Made by a program: the position numbers and the translations under genes. A stretch of 23,441 nucleotides of DNA from VRUE01 sp040901495. GTDB lineage: Bacteria > Actinomycetota > Thermoleophilia > Solirubrobacterales > 70-9. The notes below the pieces were generated by a model. That model did not search any database. It was not told where the DNA came from and saw only the letters and a program-made list of their open reading frames with translations. The DNA is taken from the NCBI GenBank assembly GCA_040901495.1, contig JBBDYO010000050.1, forward strand, positions 1 to 23,441, given 5' to 3'. Below, piece after piece: positions 13,530 through 21,673 of the stretch. The first letter of the stretch is position 1; every line of letters begins with the position of its first letter.

Positions 13530-14618
13530 TCAGCTGTCCAGTGCGAGGCCGTAAGAAAGGGTCAGACGTGCGGCTGAAGCGGGGTCAAGCCCTGCCAGTG
13601 CCTGGGGACAACCCACCTCGAGCGGCAGGCCAAGCGAAGCCTCGATGCGTTCAGGCAGTCCGGCGATACCGCTGCCCGGACCGCTGAGGACGACGTGGTC
13701 CACCGGAATCGCGCCCTCTTGGGCTCCGTAGAAGTCAAGCGAGAGGCGCAGCTCGTCCTCCAGGGAGGACGCCCCGGCTTCCATGGCAACGCGGGCGGCG
13801 GTGACGACCGAGCGGTCCCCGTCGATCTCATCTACCGGCTGAGACAGGCCAACGTGTTTGACCCACATCCGGGCGTGCTCGAGCGTAAGGCCGGCGGAGC
13901 CCGCCAGGGAGGCCGCGATTCCCTCGAGCCCGGCGGGGGCAACACGGGTGAAGAGGCACGCCCTTCCCCTTGCGACCGCCAGATTCGCGCCCTCGCCGAT
14001 GTTGCAGTAGAGCGTCGCACTGGGCGCCGGCGCGGCATCGCCTCTCTCGACAAGAGTGGGAGCGGGGGTGGAATCGCCGAGAGCGCGGATCAGGCCAAAG
14101 GCTGAGAGGTCGACGCCGACCGGCTGTAGGCCGGCCTTCTTCAGCGGGACCAGAGAAGCCTCGATCATCTCCCGCCGGGCGGCGACGACGACGACGTCGA
14201 TCTGCGCTGGAGACTCCGGGGTGGCCGGTATCCCTCCCACCACCCGATGATCGAGAACGACCTGGTCGATCGGCATCGGGATCTGCTCCTGGGCTTGGAA
14301 GCGGACCGCGGCGTCCAGCTCTTTCGGGTCGTCGATCGCCGGCAGCCGGATCGTGCGAACGACTACTCGTTGGTTGCCGACGCCGAGGCGAACCCGCTTG
14401 GACAGCTTGTGGGAGGAGAAAAGCTCGGAGAGGGCCTCGGCCAGCGCCTCCGGGTTCGCGACCTCGCCGTCGATGAAGGCGCCGGGAGGTAGGGGCGCGA
14501 TCGCCGTCGTGGAAAGAGTGGACGTGCCGTTAACGCGAACCTCGGCCGCGGCGATGCTGTCGGCCTCGATCTCGAGTCCGACCAGCGCCTTCTCTCTCTT
14601 TCGCGTGAGCTGAATCAT
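13530..14618 (-). CDS. pilM: type IV pilus assembly protein PilM (actin-like ATPase)
   Basis: PilM is the cytoplasmic actin-like partner that holds PilN at the base of the machine. The 362-residue protein is of normal length. It has the first phosphate loop region, ALVGLEIEADSIAAAEVRVNG (residues 11-31), the segment VRLGVGNQRVVVRTIRLPAID, the FQAQEQIPMPIDQVVLDHRVVG region, the second loop TLYCNIGEGANLAVARGRACLFTR, and the adenosine region VDHVVLSGPGSGIAGLPERIEASLGLPLEV. All are diagnostic for PilM/FtsA-like proteins. It begins 47 bp after the PilX-like gene and shares the same strand, so it probably belongs to the same transcript. Confidence 0.94.
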   Translation of the reverse strand: MIQLTRKREKALVGLEIEADSIAAAEVRVNGTSTLSTTAIAPLPPGAFIDGEVANPEALAEALSELFSSHKLSKRVRLGVGNQRVVVRTIRLPAIDDPKELDAAVRFQAQEQIPMPIDQVVLDHRVVGGIPATPESPAQIDVVVVAARREMIEASLVPLKKAGLQPVGVDLSAFGLIRALGDSTPAPTLVERGDAAPAPSATLYCNIGEGANLAVARGRACLFTRVAPAGLEGIAASLAGSAGLTLEHARMWVKHVGLSQPVDEIDGDRSVVTAARVAMEAGASSLEDELRLSLDFYGAQEGAIPVDHVVLSGPGSGIAGLPERIEASLGLPLEVGCPQALAGLDPASAARLTLSYGLALDS

Positions 14619-14665
14619 CTAAGTAAGGGAACTGATTCACGGGGGGCGGCCCGTCTCCTGCTGCC

Positions 14666-16225
14666 TCAGTCGGTCGTTTCGCGGCCGATCACCCAGCTAT
14701 ATCCGGTTGGCTCGATGAAATAGGGCGGCTCGAGGTAGAGGAGGCGGTCGTCGTAGACGTAGTTCTTCGAATAGCCCGTGCTGGCGCCACCGCCGTTGTG
14801 GGTGCCCACCGGGCCGCGGAACTTCTGCGCGATTGCCCCTTCGACGCTGAGGTTCCCGAGCGCGTTTCCGCAGTTGTACTCGTCGACGATGAACGAGTGT
14901 TCGAGCGACATGATCGCGGCGTCGATCGACGGGTTCCCAAGCGAGCCGCTGCCGTTGGTTCCGCTGGAGCAGGGGTGGTAGACGCGGACGAAGTTGATGG
15001 CGATCAGGCCTAGGATCCCGTTGCTCGACCGGTTCAGGTTTCCGCTGATGATGATGTCGTTCTCCGCGGCAATCGTCAGCTCGCTCGAGTAGGTCCCCGA
15101 GGAGGTGGTGTTCCTAACGTAGGCATTGCCACACCCGGAGGTGCTGGGGTAGGTGACAGTGAACGGGTCATAGGCTTCCGAGCAGACTCCGTTGGCGACA
15201 TAGACAACGCCGTTGGAAGGAGTCGCCCCGGAGTAGAGATTGCTCGGGCAGGAGCTGCTGCCGGTGCCCACCGTCATGTTCGCGTTGCTGAGGCAGATTT
15301 TCACCTGGCCGGTGAATCTGAACTGCGGCAGCGCGACTTCGGAGAGTTTGGAGTTGGTGGGCGGCGGTTTGAGAACCGGGGCCGAGGGGATGGGCGTGCC
15401 TTTGAAGACAGGTTCGCTATTTGAGCAGGATTTGTACCAGCCTGGTGATTTTGCTCCCATCTCGATTTTGTCGAGTGTGGTGCGTCCAAGGTCGGGGTAC
15501 CCACAGATTGCCAGCGCGTCGTTAGTGTGCAAGGGGCCGTCAATGTCATCGTTGGTGATGAATGAGATTGTGTTGCAGTAGTCGTCACCACCCGTGCCTG
15601 GGATCGCTTTTTTGTACCGCCCCGCTTCGTAGGTGAGTTCGCACTGTTCGTAAGCTCCGGTCAGCTCCTCGGACGGGTTGTCGTACCCGTAGCTCACCGG
15701 GTCCGAGGTCTCGAGTTGGGTGAAGTACATGAAGTCGAGAAAGCTGGGGCGCTTGAAGGTGGCGACTATCGAGGCTTTGGCTTTGCCGGAGAAGCCGGTC
15801 GCCCGGATCCGGAAGGAGCCGGGCAGCGAGCCGCTTGCCTCGAGCATGCTCGTGCTCGGGTTTGAGGGATTGCATGTCGACTGGCCAGTGGCTGGGATCA
15901 GTTCGATCGCGTATTCGGCGTTGGTGTCGCCGGGGACTTTCCGCCGTTTAGCCGTCGAGCCTTTCTGGTTGACCGGGCTCGTGCCTTCGACGTTCGTGCA
16001 TTTGGCCCAGTAGAGGTTGTCGGCGTAGAGGTGGAAGGCGTAGTCGCTGACCCCCGCCCTTGCCGCCTCGTAAGCGCGCTTACTGCTCAGGTCATAGCCG
16101 GTCTGGCCGAGGTCGCCTCGGACCGCAGTTACGGTCACCAGCGCTAGGGCAGCAATCACCGTGGTGCCGATCATCGTCGCCACCATCGTGAAGCCGCTCT
16201 CTGACTGTGCGCGGATTATTCGCAT
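14666..16225 (-). CDS. PilX/GspK-like large minor pilin lacking Glu at +5
   Basis: The start is the ATG at 16225, because the prepilin leader MRIIRAQSESG follows it directly; the frame is open further upstream but that part is antisense to the previous gene. The 519-residue protein has cleavage site Gly11/Phe12 and mature start FTMVATMIGTTVIAALALVTVTAVRGD. Position +5 is Ala, not Glu. Loss of Glu5 and a large globular part are features of GspK and PilX, which cap the pilus tip. The helix continues with GQTGYDLSSKRAYEAARAGVSDYAFHLYAD, like PilX. The large C-terminal domain has many Cys, and a DDIDGPLHTNDALAICG motif near the middle. It overlaps the upstream minor pilin gene by 10 bp. No known enzymatic fold is recognised. 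Confidence 0.85.
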   Translation of the reverse strand: MRIIRAQSESGFTMVATMIGTTVIAALALVTVTAVRGDLGQTGYDLSSKRAYEAARAGVSDYAFHLYADNLYWAKCTNVEGTSPVNQKGSTAKRRKVPGDTNAEYAIELIPATGQSTCNPSNPSTSMLEASGSLPGSFRIRATGFSGKAKASIVATFKRPSFLDFMYFTQLETSDPVSYGYDNPSEELTGAYEQCELTYEAGRYKKAIPGTGGDDYCNTISFITNDDIDGPLHTNDALAICGYPDLGRTTLDKIEMGAKSPGWYKSCSNSEPVFKGTPIPSAPVLKPPPTNSKLSEVALPQFRFTGQVKICLSNANMTVGTGSSSCPSNLYSGATPSNGVVYVANGVCSEAYDPFTVTYPSTSGCGNAYVRNTTSSGTYSSELTIAAENDIIISGNLNRSSNGILGLIAINFVRVYHPCSSGTNGSGSLGNPSIDAAIMSLEHSFIVDEYNCGNALGNLSVEGAIAQKFRGPVGTHNGGGASTGYSKNYVYDDRLLYLEPPYFIEPTGYSWVIGRETTD

Positions 16226-16914
16226 GGCAGGTTGCTCGCGCTTGTGCTGAAGGTGGGCGGGGTGAAGCGCAGCAAGACGCTGTCTTCTACGTGGGCAGCG
16301 GCTTTCGCGTCGGTGATCGAGGATCCTGGCGCGCTTACTTTGAAGGCGACGTTGACCTGGACCGCTTTTGCCGCGTCTGCGCTGCTGAGAGGGACGGCCA
16401 GGGGGGTAGAGGAGATTTGGCCGCCGGAGTAGGCGTAGTAGCGGAAGACGGGAATGCTGCCTGAGATCGCGCTGACCCGGGTCCTTAGGGTTTGGGTGGA
16501 GAGTTTGGTCGTGGTGGGGGTCCATTTCGGGGTCGTTCCGGTGACGGAATAGGTCGACTCGGAAAGGGTTGTGCCGCTGAGGCTGATTTCACGCATCACC
16601 GGGACCGGGGATACCGCCGAACCGGTCTGGTGGATGAACTTAAGGGTGGTTCCGGTGCTCCCCTGTATGACAGGCGCGACCTTGGGCGCGACGCATGAGG
16701 AGTGCAGCTCGGTGATGATCCGGTGGAGGGCCGACCGTGCCTGCTGCGTCGTGTGGACGCGGTTGGTGATTCGCGTCGTCTGATGCATCGCAGCGATGAC
16801 GATCATCGTCAGGCCAAAGAAGATGATCACTCCGGCCAAGGTCGCCACCAGCAGCTCGATCAGCGTCATGCCGCGCTCGTCGTCGCGGATCGACTTGAAG
16901 CGCTTCGTCAGCAT
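16216..16914 (-). CDS. PilW/GspJ-like minor pilin
   Basis: The 232-residue prepilin has the leader MLTKRFKSIRDDERG and mature start MTLIELLVATLAGVIIFFGLTMIVIAAMHQTTR. Cleavage falls between Gly15 and Met16, with Glu20 at +5. The helix is followed by VHTTQQARSALHRIITELHSSC, as in PilW and GspJ proteins. The C-terminal domain is mostly beta strands, with VPVMREISLSGTTL and VPVFRYYAYSGGQ-type segments, and ends with Cys-Glu. It overlaps the PilV-like gene by 7 bp and the PilX-like gene by 10 bp, indicating translational coupling among the three minor pilins. Assignment to the PilW/J class rests on the N-terminal region and on operon order. Confidence 0.88.
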   Translation of the reverse strand: MLTKRFKSIRDDERGMTLIELLVATLAGVIIFFGLTMIVIAAMHQTTRITNRVHTTQQARSALHRIITELHSSCVAPKVAPVIQGSTGTTLKFIHQTGSAVSPVPVMREISLSGTTLSESTYSVTGTTPKWTPTTTKLSTQTLRTRVSAISGSIPVFRYYAYSGGQISSTPLAVPLSSADAAKAVQVNVAFKVSAPGSSITDAKAAAHVEDSVLLRFTPPTFSTSASNLPCE

Positions 16915-18233
16915 GAGACTGAGCTGTCGTTCGACGTGATCCTGATCGTTGCGGAGCCTCCGTCGAGGCTGTCCAGTTTCACATTGTCCGCGTCGTCATA
17001 ACGGATTTTCCACCCGCTGCTGTAGACCCAAGCCGATGCGCAAACGTCATAGGTTCCCCAAGGAAGCCCCGGATTGCTCAGCCGCCCCGAAGAATTCGTC
17101 TCGTACACACGGGTGACGTCGTGCCCGTTGACTTCGCAGTTGTCATCGGAGACCAGGACTTTGGCGTCGTCGATCGGGTCATCGTCACTGTCTTCGACGG
17201 TCAAGCGAAGCGGCGGCAGCTGGATCGTCTGTGTCGCGGCTTCGCCGCCGGCGGGCACAAGCACGCTGGCGCTGGCCGGAGCGGGGCTTTTGGGATTGTT
17301 GGTCGAGCAGGAGCCTGCGTAGAAGGTGTCTGGCGAGGTGAAGGGGAACAGCGAGGTCGCTTCGAGGATGTTTTTCCGTGTGCCCTCCGGCGTGCCGACG
17401 AGCTTCGCCGTGCTCATTCCGGTGTTGAACGCAATCATCGAGTCGGAGCTGGAAGCGATCACCGATCCGGAGTAGTTCTTCGTCGTGAATTTGACCGGAA
17501 CCGATCCTGGTTTGTCGAAGAGGAGGACAACGCTGTTGGTGGCGGCGCCGCTGACGCCAATCGTTATGGGGCCTGGGGCATTGCCGTCCTTGTCGATCAG
17601 GCCGGAAGCTACGCCCGACGGAGTGAGCGTGTAGTTGCCCACCCCCCGCTCGGAGAAGAAAGCGCAGCCGTTGGTGTCTGTCGTTCCGCTGAAGGAGGTT
17701 GGGCCGCTTCCAAATAGGCCAACTTTGGGAATGCCCACATTGGCGGCGTTGGTCGCCGTGATGATCAGGTTGCCGCTGTTTGGGTCCAGTGAGCCGCTCG
17801 ACGGGGCGACGATGCTGCGGATGGTGGTGGGTGGGGCTCCGGACATTCCTTTCCACGTCACTTCGGAGGAGAGCCGCACATAATCGGCCGTCGAAAGGCC
17901 GGTGCCGCAGCCCGCGTCTCCACCGCTGACGTCGTTGACGTGCTGCGCGGTCGATTTGACTTCGAATTCGCGGCCATCGAGCGTCACCGTGCGGGTTTCA
18001 TTCAGTTTTTTCAGGCTGGGCAGGCGCATCGCGCGCAGTCGCGTCTGGTCTGCTTGGGCGAGGGCGTAGGACTGTGAGCGGGAGCGCTCGCCTGCGGCGG
18101 AGCGGGTGACGGCCTGCATCAGGGTCATGACTGCGCCCGCCGCGATCACCGCGATCAAGCCGCTGATCACGACCTCGATCAGGGCAAAGCCGTCCTCCCC
18201 AGACGGCGTCGTTCGATCCTCACGCAAACGCAT
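16908..18233 (-). CDS. PilV/GspI-like minor pilin with two carboxypeptidase-regulatory-like domains
   Basis: The 441-residue prepilin has the leader MRLREDRTTPSGEDG and mature start FALIEVVISGLIAVIAAGAVMTLMQAVTRSAAG. Cleavage falls between Gly15 and Phe16, with Glu20 at +5. The following region (SQSYALAQADQTRLRAMRLPSL) is PilV-like. The rest is unusually long. It contains two segments of Ig-like (CarboxypepD_reg/CNA-B) type: one around TTDTNGCAFFSERGVGNYTLTPSG, and a second around LRLTVEDSDDDPIDDAKVLVSDDN followed by ETNSSGRLSNPGLPWGTYDVCAS. The D-G-x-P-I-x-x-A-x-V and L-P-x-G-x-Y patterns are typical of these folds. They may be displayed at the pilus tip for adhesion; this is inference. The start codon lies 7 bp from the -10 element of a sigma-28-like promoter, so the transcript may be leaderless. 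Confidence 0.86.
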   Translation of the reverse strand: MRLREDRTTPSGEDGFALIEVVISGLIAVIAAGAVMTLMQAVTRSAAGERSRSQSYALAQADQTRLRAMRLPSLKKLNETRTVTLDGREFEVKSTAQHVNDVSGGDAGCGTGLSTADYVRLSSEVTWKGMSGAPPTTIRSIVAPSSGSLDPNSGNLIITATNAANVGIPKVGLFGSGPTSFSGTTDTNGCAFFSERGVGNYTLTPSGVASGLIDKDGNAPGPITIGVSGAATNSVVLLFDKPGSVPVKFTTKNYSGSVIASSSDSMIAFNTGMSTAKLVGTPEGTRKNILEATSLFPFTSPDTFYAGSCSTNNPKSPAPASASVLVPAGGEAATQTIQLPPLRLTVEDSDDDPIDDAKVLVSDDNCEVNGHDVTRVYETNSSGRLSNPGLPWGTYDVCASAWVYSSGWKIRYDDADNVKLDSLDGGSATIRITSNDSSVSC

Positions 18234-18240
18234 GGATATC

Positions 18241-18268
18241 CCATCGGATATACGAGGGCGGGGCTTTA
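18241..18268 (-). promoter_or_regulatory. sigma-28/WhiG-type promoter for the minor-pilin and pilMNO operon
   Basis: Read on the minus strand, TAAA (18268-18265), a 16-bp spacer and TCCGATGG (18248-18241) match the FliA/WhiG consensus TAAA-N15/16-GCCGATAA in 9 of 12 positions, with all four -35 bases and the CCGAT core exact. The start codon at 18233 lies only 7 bp beyond the -10 element, so transcription would start at or next to the ATG. It resembles the site before pilA (8071-8097). Confidence 0.6.
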
Positions 18269-18375
18269 GCCTTGGAGGCGCCTGGAACCACGTTGCACAG
18301 CGCTTTTCGCCAATGCTTCAGTAAGTAAAGCCACGTCGCTACACTTGTTGAAGCGAGATTTTCAAGCTCTCGCTC

Positions 18376-18723
18376 ATGATGAGCGCGCTCAGCAACTCCC
18401 AATGCCCCGTCTGCAGGACCGCCGACATCGTTTGCGGGAAATGGACTCTGCTGGTGATTCGCGATCTCGCCAGCGGCTGCAGCCGCTTCTGCGAGCTGGA
18501 GCGCTCCCTAGAGGGGATTAGCCCACGCACGCTGTCGCTGCGCTTGAGGGCGCTTGAAGAGGAGGGCATCGTCGAGCGCCGGACCTTTCCGGAGGTGCCG
18601 CCCCGGGTCGAGTACGCGCTCACCGAGAAGGGCAGTGCGCTTCTGCCCCTGATCGAAGACATGCGCAGCTACGGCAAGCGCTGGCTCTTCGCAGACGCTG
18701 AGCGCACCCCCACGCCTGTCTAG
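18376..18723 (+). CDS. HxlR-family winged-helix transcriptional regulator
   Basis: The 115-residue protein begins at ATG 18376 (a second ATG follows at once). HxlR proteins are small dimeric DNA-binding regulators that sense redox or reactive aldehyde signals, often through an N-terminal Cys. Here QCPVC (Cys10, Cys13) and Cys20 are followed by GKWTLLVIRDLASG and RFCELERSLEGISPRTLSLRLRALEEEGIVERR, the recognition-helix region, then the wing PRVEYALTEKGSALLPLI. Both the fold and length are normal. It is divergent from the minor-pilin operon, with 142 bp between the starts. A TACACT (18340-18345) could be its -10 box, but no good -35 is seen. Its targets cannot be told from sequence. Confidence 0.9.
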   Translation: MMSALSNSQCPVCRTADIVCGKWTLLVIRDLASGCSRFCELERSLEGISPRTLSLRLRALEEEGIVERRTFPEVPPRVEYALTEKGSALLPLIEDMRSYGKRWLFADAERTPTPV

Positions 18724-18805
18724 GCCAAACGTCCAACCCACCTGCGCGATTTGCAATGCATCGTGCAGGCGCAGGAGCGCCCGTGGCCGGACGGAAGCCT
18801 GGGAC

Positions 18806-20383
18806 GTGCGTGACCCACTCCTCAGCGAGGCCTTGAAGCGGCTTGCCACCGAGGCCGCGACCCGGTTCAGCTCCCTGGTCGCCGGCGGTGACCAGATCCC
18901 CTTCGACGTTGCCGAGCAGCCCGGCCCCGACTCGCTCTTTCACAGCTATGTGCCCCTGACCGCGCGGTACGTCCGCGAGCGGGAGGCAGAGCTGCGGTCG
19001 CTGCCGGCGTTTGACCCGGCCCGTGAAGCCGTCGAGGCCGCCGGCGTCGCGGCGTCCTACCTCGAGGAGCGCGGTGAGCCGGTCTCTCCCGACCCTCGCG
19101 AGCGGGCGGCGCGGATGCTGACGGCCTTCATCGCCGCGCTCTGGGACGGCTGCACCGAGTTCTCGCTGGACCACGAGCGGCTCCAGAGCGCTCTGGCGGT
19201 GCTCGATGCCGAAGTCTGCGACGTCGACGAGGCCGATGTCCTTATCGTCCCGATCGTCGGTTTGACCATGTCGCTCCCGCGCCTGCAGCTCCCACGTGGA
19301 GTGCAGATCGTCCGCGCCGACACCTTTGAAGCCCCCCTTGAGGCGATGCGCAGCGAGGGAATGGGCAGGGCTGCCTGGGAGCCGCAGTTCCTGGCGATCG
19401 CCGAGCAAAGCGACTGCGCGGAGAGCGGTGAGGCCGCGCTGCGGCAGCTTCGCGAGCTGATCAGCGTGATGCGGATGTTCAAGGGTGGCGGCATTGGCCT
19501 TGGGCCCTACGCGTTTGCCCCGACCGGAGAGGGCCGCTGGCGCCGTATTGCCACCGGTGTGCGCCCGCCGCGGGCCGGTGGGTACCGGCTGAGCGAGCCG
19601 GAGGCCTCCCGGCTGGCCGCGTTCGCGAGTGACCTCGAGGCCCGCCCCGACCCCCACAGCTCGCTTGCCTGGGCGGTAAACCGCTTTGAGCTGGGATGCG
19701 AGCGGGAGACGGCGCTGGAAGGCCTCAGCGACCACCTGCTGGCGCTGCGAGCCGTGCTCGACGGCCACGGTGGCCCTGTGAGCGCCTCTGTGCCGATGAG
19801 GGCGGCGGCTCTGATCTCCACCGGGTCGGTGGACCAGGACGGTGCGCGCGAGCGGGTCGAGCGGGCGCTCGAGCTGGAGCACTCCCTGATGCGAGGGACC
19901 CCGCCGATGGGGGCGGACGAGCTCGCCGGATGGATCGAGCAGAGCGTGCGCGAGGTCCTCAGCGAAGCGGCTCTCGGTGAGCTCGGAGGAGACCTTGGCG
20001 CCGCCGCCGACGAGACCCTGATCGCCACAGGCCTGGAGGCAGGCGACGCGGCGATCGTGGGGACGACTTCAGAGTGGGAAATACCCGAGACGATGGGAGA
20101 GGTGGAAGAAACCGTGCCCCAACAGCATGAAGACCAGGACACCCGCATCCTCGAGCCGATTCCAGCCGAGGACGAGATCCGGATCACCGCTACTCCCTGG
20201 CTCGACGAGGTCGAGATCGAGGAGGACGCCGGCACCCTCGAGTGGCCCGTCGGTGGCAGCGATGTCGAGCACCGTGAGCGGATCGACACCCCCCGCGTCC
20301 GGCACCTGTTCCCGGTGCCGGAGGACGCCGAGTGGGAGGTCCGCGAGCTCAACTACGACCACTACGGCCGCCACGCCAGCTGA
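18806..20383 (+). CDS. conserved hypothetical protein with weak HEPN/ApeA-like resemblance
   Basis: The 525-residue protein probably starts with the GTG at 18806, preceded by GGAAG about 11 bp upstream. It has no signal peptide or membrane segment. Residues 146-172 (VLIVPIVGLTMSLPRLQL and on) resemble the N-terminal strand region of ApeA-type proteins. Residues 285-360 have NRFELGCERETALEGLSDHLLALRAVLDG, then PMRAAALI and a helix ending ELEHSLMRG. This follows the pattern of the ApeA HEPN helix pair, but the usual R-x4-H ribonuclease motif is not seen: RSxxVHG is replaced by HSLMRG. From about residue 410 the chain is strongly acidic (Glu/Asp) and probably disordered. The resemblance is by eye and weak; the function is unknown. 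It lies 82 bp after the HxlR gene on the same strand. Confidence 0.7.
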   Translation: MRDPLLSEALKRLATEAATRFSSLVAGGDQIPFDVAEQPGPDSLFHSYVPLTARYVREREAELRSLPAFDPAREAVEAAGVAASYLEERGEPVSPDPRERAARMLTAFIAALWDGCTEFSLDHERLQSALAVLDAEVCDVDEADVLIVPIVGLTMSLPRLQLPRGVQIVRADTFEAPLEAMRSEGMGRAAWEPQFLAIAEQSDCAESGEAALRQLRELISVMRMFKGGGIGLGPYAFAPTGEGRWRRIATGVRPPRAGGYRLSEPEASRLAAFASDLEARPDPHSSLAWAVNRFELGCERETALEGLSDHLLALRAVLDGHGGPVSASVPMRAAALISTGSVDQDGARERVERALELEHSLMRGTPPMGADELAGWIEQSVREVLSEAALGELGGDLGAAADETLIATGLEAGDAAIVGTTSEWEIPETMGEVEETVPQQHEDQDTRILEPIPAEDEIRITATPWLDEVEIEEDAGTLEWPVGGSDVEHRERIDTPRVRHLFPVPEDAEWEVRELNYDHYGRHAS

Positions 20384-20448
20384 CCGCCTCTTCCGCTTTG
20401 TAGAGCCGCGCGAAGCGGGATCTCGGCCGCGGATATGATCCCGCTCGC

Positions 20449-21651
20449 ATGGGATCCATGAGCAGAGCCTGCGCTGTGGTTGCAGCCGTGGGCGCGGTCT
20501 TCGCGTTCGGCGGCGCATCGGCGCTGGCCGGGACGACGAAGGACGCCGCCGCCCGCTACGGGTATCCCTATCCCAGTGCCCCCGATTGCTACGAGCCCGG
20601 CGGGTCGGGAGGCGCTTGCGCGGAAGATCAGTGGCACTTCTTTCAGGGGCAGTGCACGTCCTGGGTCGCGCATCGCCTCAGCACGCGCAGTGGCGTCTCG
20701 TTCAGCAACAGCTACAAGAAGCAGCGCTGGAGCAACGCGACCAACTGGAAGACTGTCGCCAAGCGGCTGGGGATAACCGTCAACAAGACGCCGGCGGTTG
20801 GCGCGATCGCTTGGTACTCGAAAGGTCACGTCGCCTACGTCGAGGAGATCACTCCGAAGGTGGTCATCTCGGAGATGAACTACGACTACAAGAACGGGTT
20901 CCAACGCATCGCGGTCAGCCCCGGGGGGCGGTCCTGGCCCACGGAATTCATCCACATCAAGGACCTCAAAAGTGGCAGCTGGTACCAACGCAACTACAAC
21001 TCGTCTGGGGCAAGCGCGGCCTCTTTCTCCTACGGCCAGGCGGGAGACAGGCCAATCGCCGGCAACTGGGATGGGGTCGGCGGCGACACCGTGGGTGTCT
21101 TCCGTTCCGGCACTTGGTACCTGCGCAACTACAACTCGTCCGGATCCAGCAACGCCTCGTTCAGCTTCGGAAAGTCCACCGATATCCCGGTGGTGGGTGA
21201 TTGGAACGGCGATGGCAAGGACACGATCGGCGTCTTCCGTTCCGGCATCTGGTACCTGCGCAACTCAAATTCAAGTGGGCGGGCGGACATCACCTTCAGC
21301 TACGGCAAGTCCACCGACGTCCCGATCGCCGGCAACTGGGATGGGGTCGGCGGCGACACCGTGGGTGTCTTCCGTTCCGGCACCTGGTACCTGCGCAACT
21401 ACAACTCGTCCGGATCCAGCAACGCCTCGTTCAGCTACGGCAAGTCCACCGACGTCCCGATCGTCGGCAACTGGGACGGGGTGGGTGGCGACACTGTGGG
21501 CGTGTTTCGGCTTGGCACGTGGTACGAGCGCAACTACAACTCCAGTGGGCCCAGTTCTTCTCCCTTCGGGTACGGCCGCTTGGCCGACAGGCCCGTGGTC
21601 GGCGACTGGGACGGCTACATCGGCGACACGGTGGCTGTGTTCCGTCCCTGA
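20449..21651 (+). CDS. secreted CHAP-domain protein with five 45-residue FG-GAP-like repeats
   Basis: The 400-residue protein has a signal peptide (MGSMSRACAVVAAVGAVFAFGGASALAG), starting at ATG 20449 or 20458. A CHAP domain (about 60-170) follows, with catalytic Cys69 in GQCTSWVAHRL, His127 in GHVAYVEEI, and Asn144 in EMNYDY. CHAP domains usually cleave peptidoglycan as amidase or endopeptidase. From residue 175 come five repeats of exactly 45 residues (SGTWYLRNYNSSG... then DGVGGDTVGVFR), similar to FG-GAP/VCBS beta-propeller blades with Asp-rich Ca-binding-like loops. Five blades may not close a seven-bladed propeller. A TATGAT (20434-20439) lies 9 bp before the first ATG, but no -35 is visible. 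A cell-wall remodelling role is inferred; the substrate is unknown. It converges with the ArsA gene, with a 22-bp gap. Confidence 0.88.
   Translation: MGSMSRACAVVAAVGAVFAFGGASALAGTTKDAAARYGYPYPSAPDCYEPGGSGGACAEDQWHFFQGQCTSWVAHRLSTRSGVSFSNSYKKQRWSNATNWKTVAKRLGITVNKTPAVGAIAWYSKGHVAYVEEITPKVVISEMNYDYKNGFQRIAVSPGGRSWPTEFIHIKDLKSGSWYQRNYNSSGASAASFSYGQAGDRPIAGNWDGVGGDTVGVFRSGTWYLRNYNSSGSSNASFSFGKSTDIPVVGDWNGDGKDTIGVFRSGIWYLRNSNSSGRADITFSYGKSTDVPIAGNWDGVGGDTVGVFRSGTWYLRNYNSSGSSNASFSYGKSTDVPIVGNWDGVGGDTVGVFRLGTWYERNYNSSGPSSSPFGYGRLADRPVVGDWDGYIGDTVAVFRP
20971..21645 (+). repeat. five tandem 135-bp coding repeats
   Basis: The repeat units begin at 20971, 21106, 21241, 21376 and 21511, each 135 bp. 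Bases 21061-21164 and 21331-21434 (two units apart, 270 bp) are nearly identical, with one difference seen in CACTTGG versus CACCTGG. This implies recent duplication or gene conversion inside the array. Such arrays can change copy number between strains. Confidence 0.9.
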
Positions 21652-21673
21652 GCAGGGCGCAGCAGCCGCAGCG

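Noticed and set aside
16226..16525. 100-residue N-terminal extension of the PilX-like frame
   Set aside because: It overlaps the PilW-like gene out of frame and lies before a perfect prepilin leader; the ATG at 16225 is the better start.
18315..18354. GCTTCA...TGAAGC inverted repeat upstream of the HxlR gene
   Set aside because: The arms are only 6 bp with a 28-bp spacer; too weak for an operator call.
18620..19882. 420-residue minus-strand open frame opposite the HxlR and HEPN-like genes
   Set aside because: It crosses two genes on the other strand, lacks a ribosome site and shows shadow composition.
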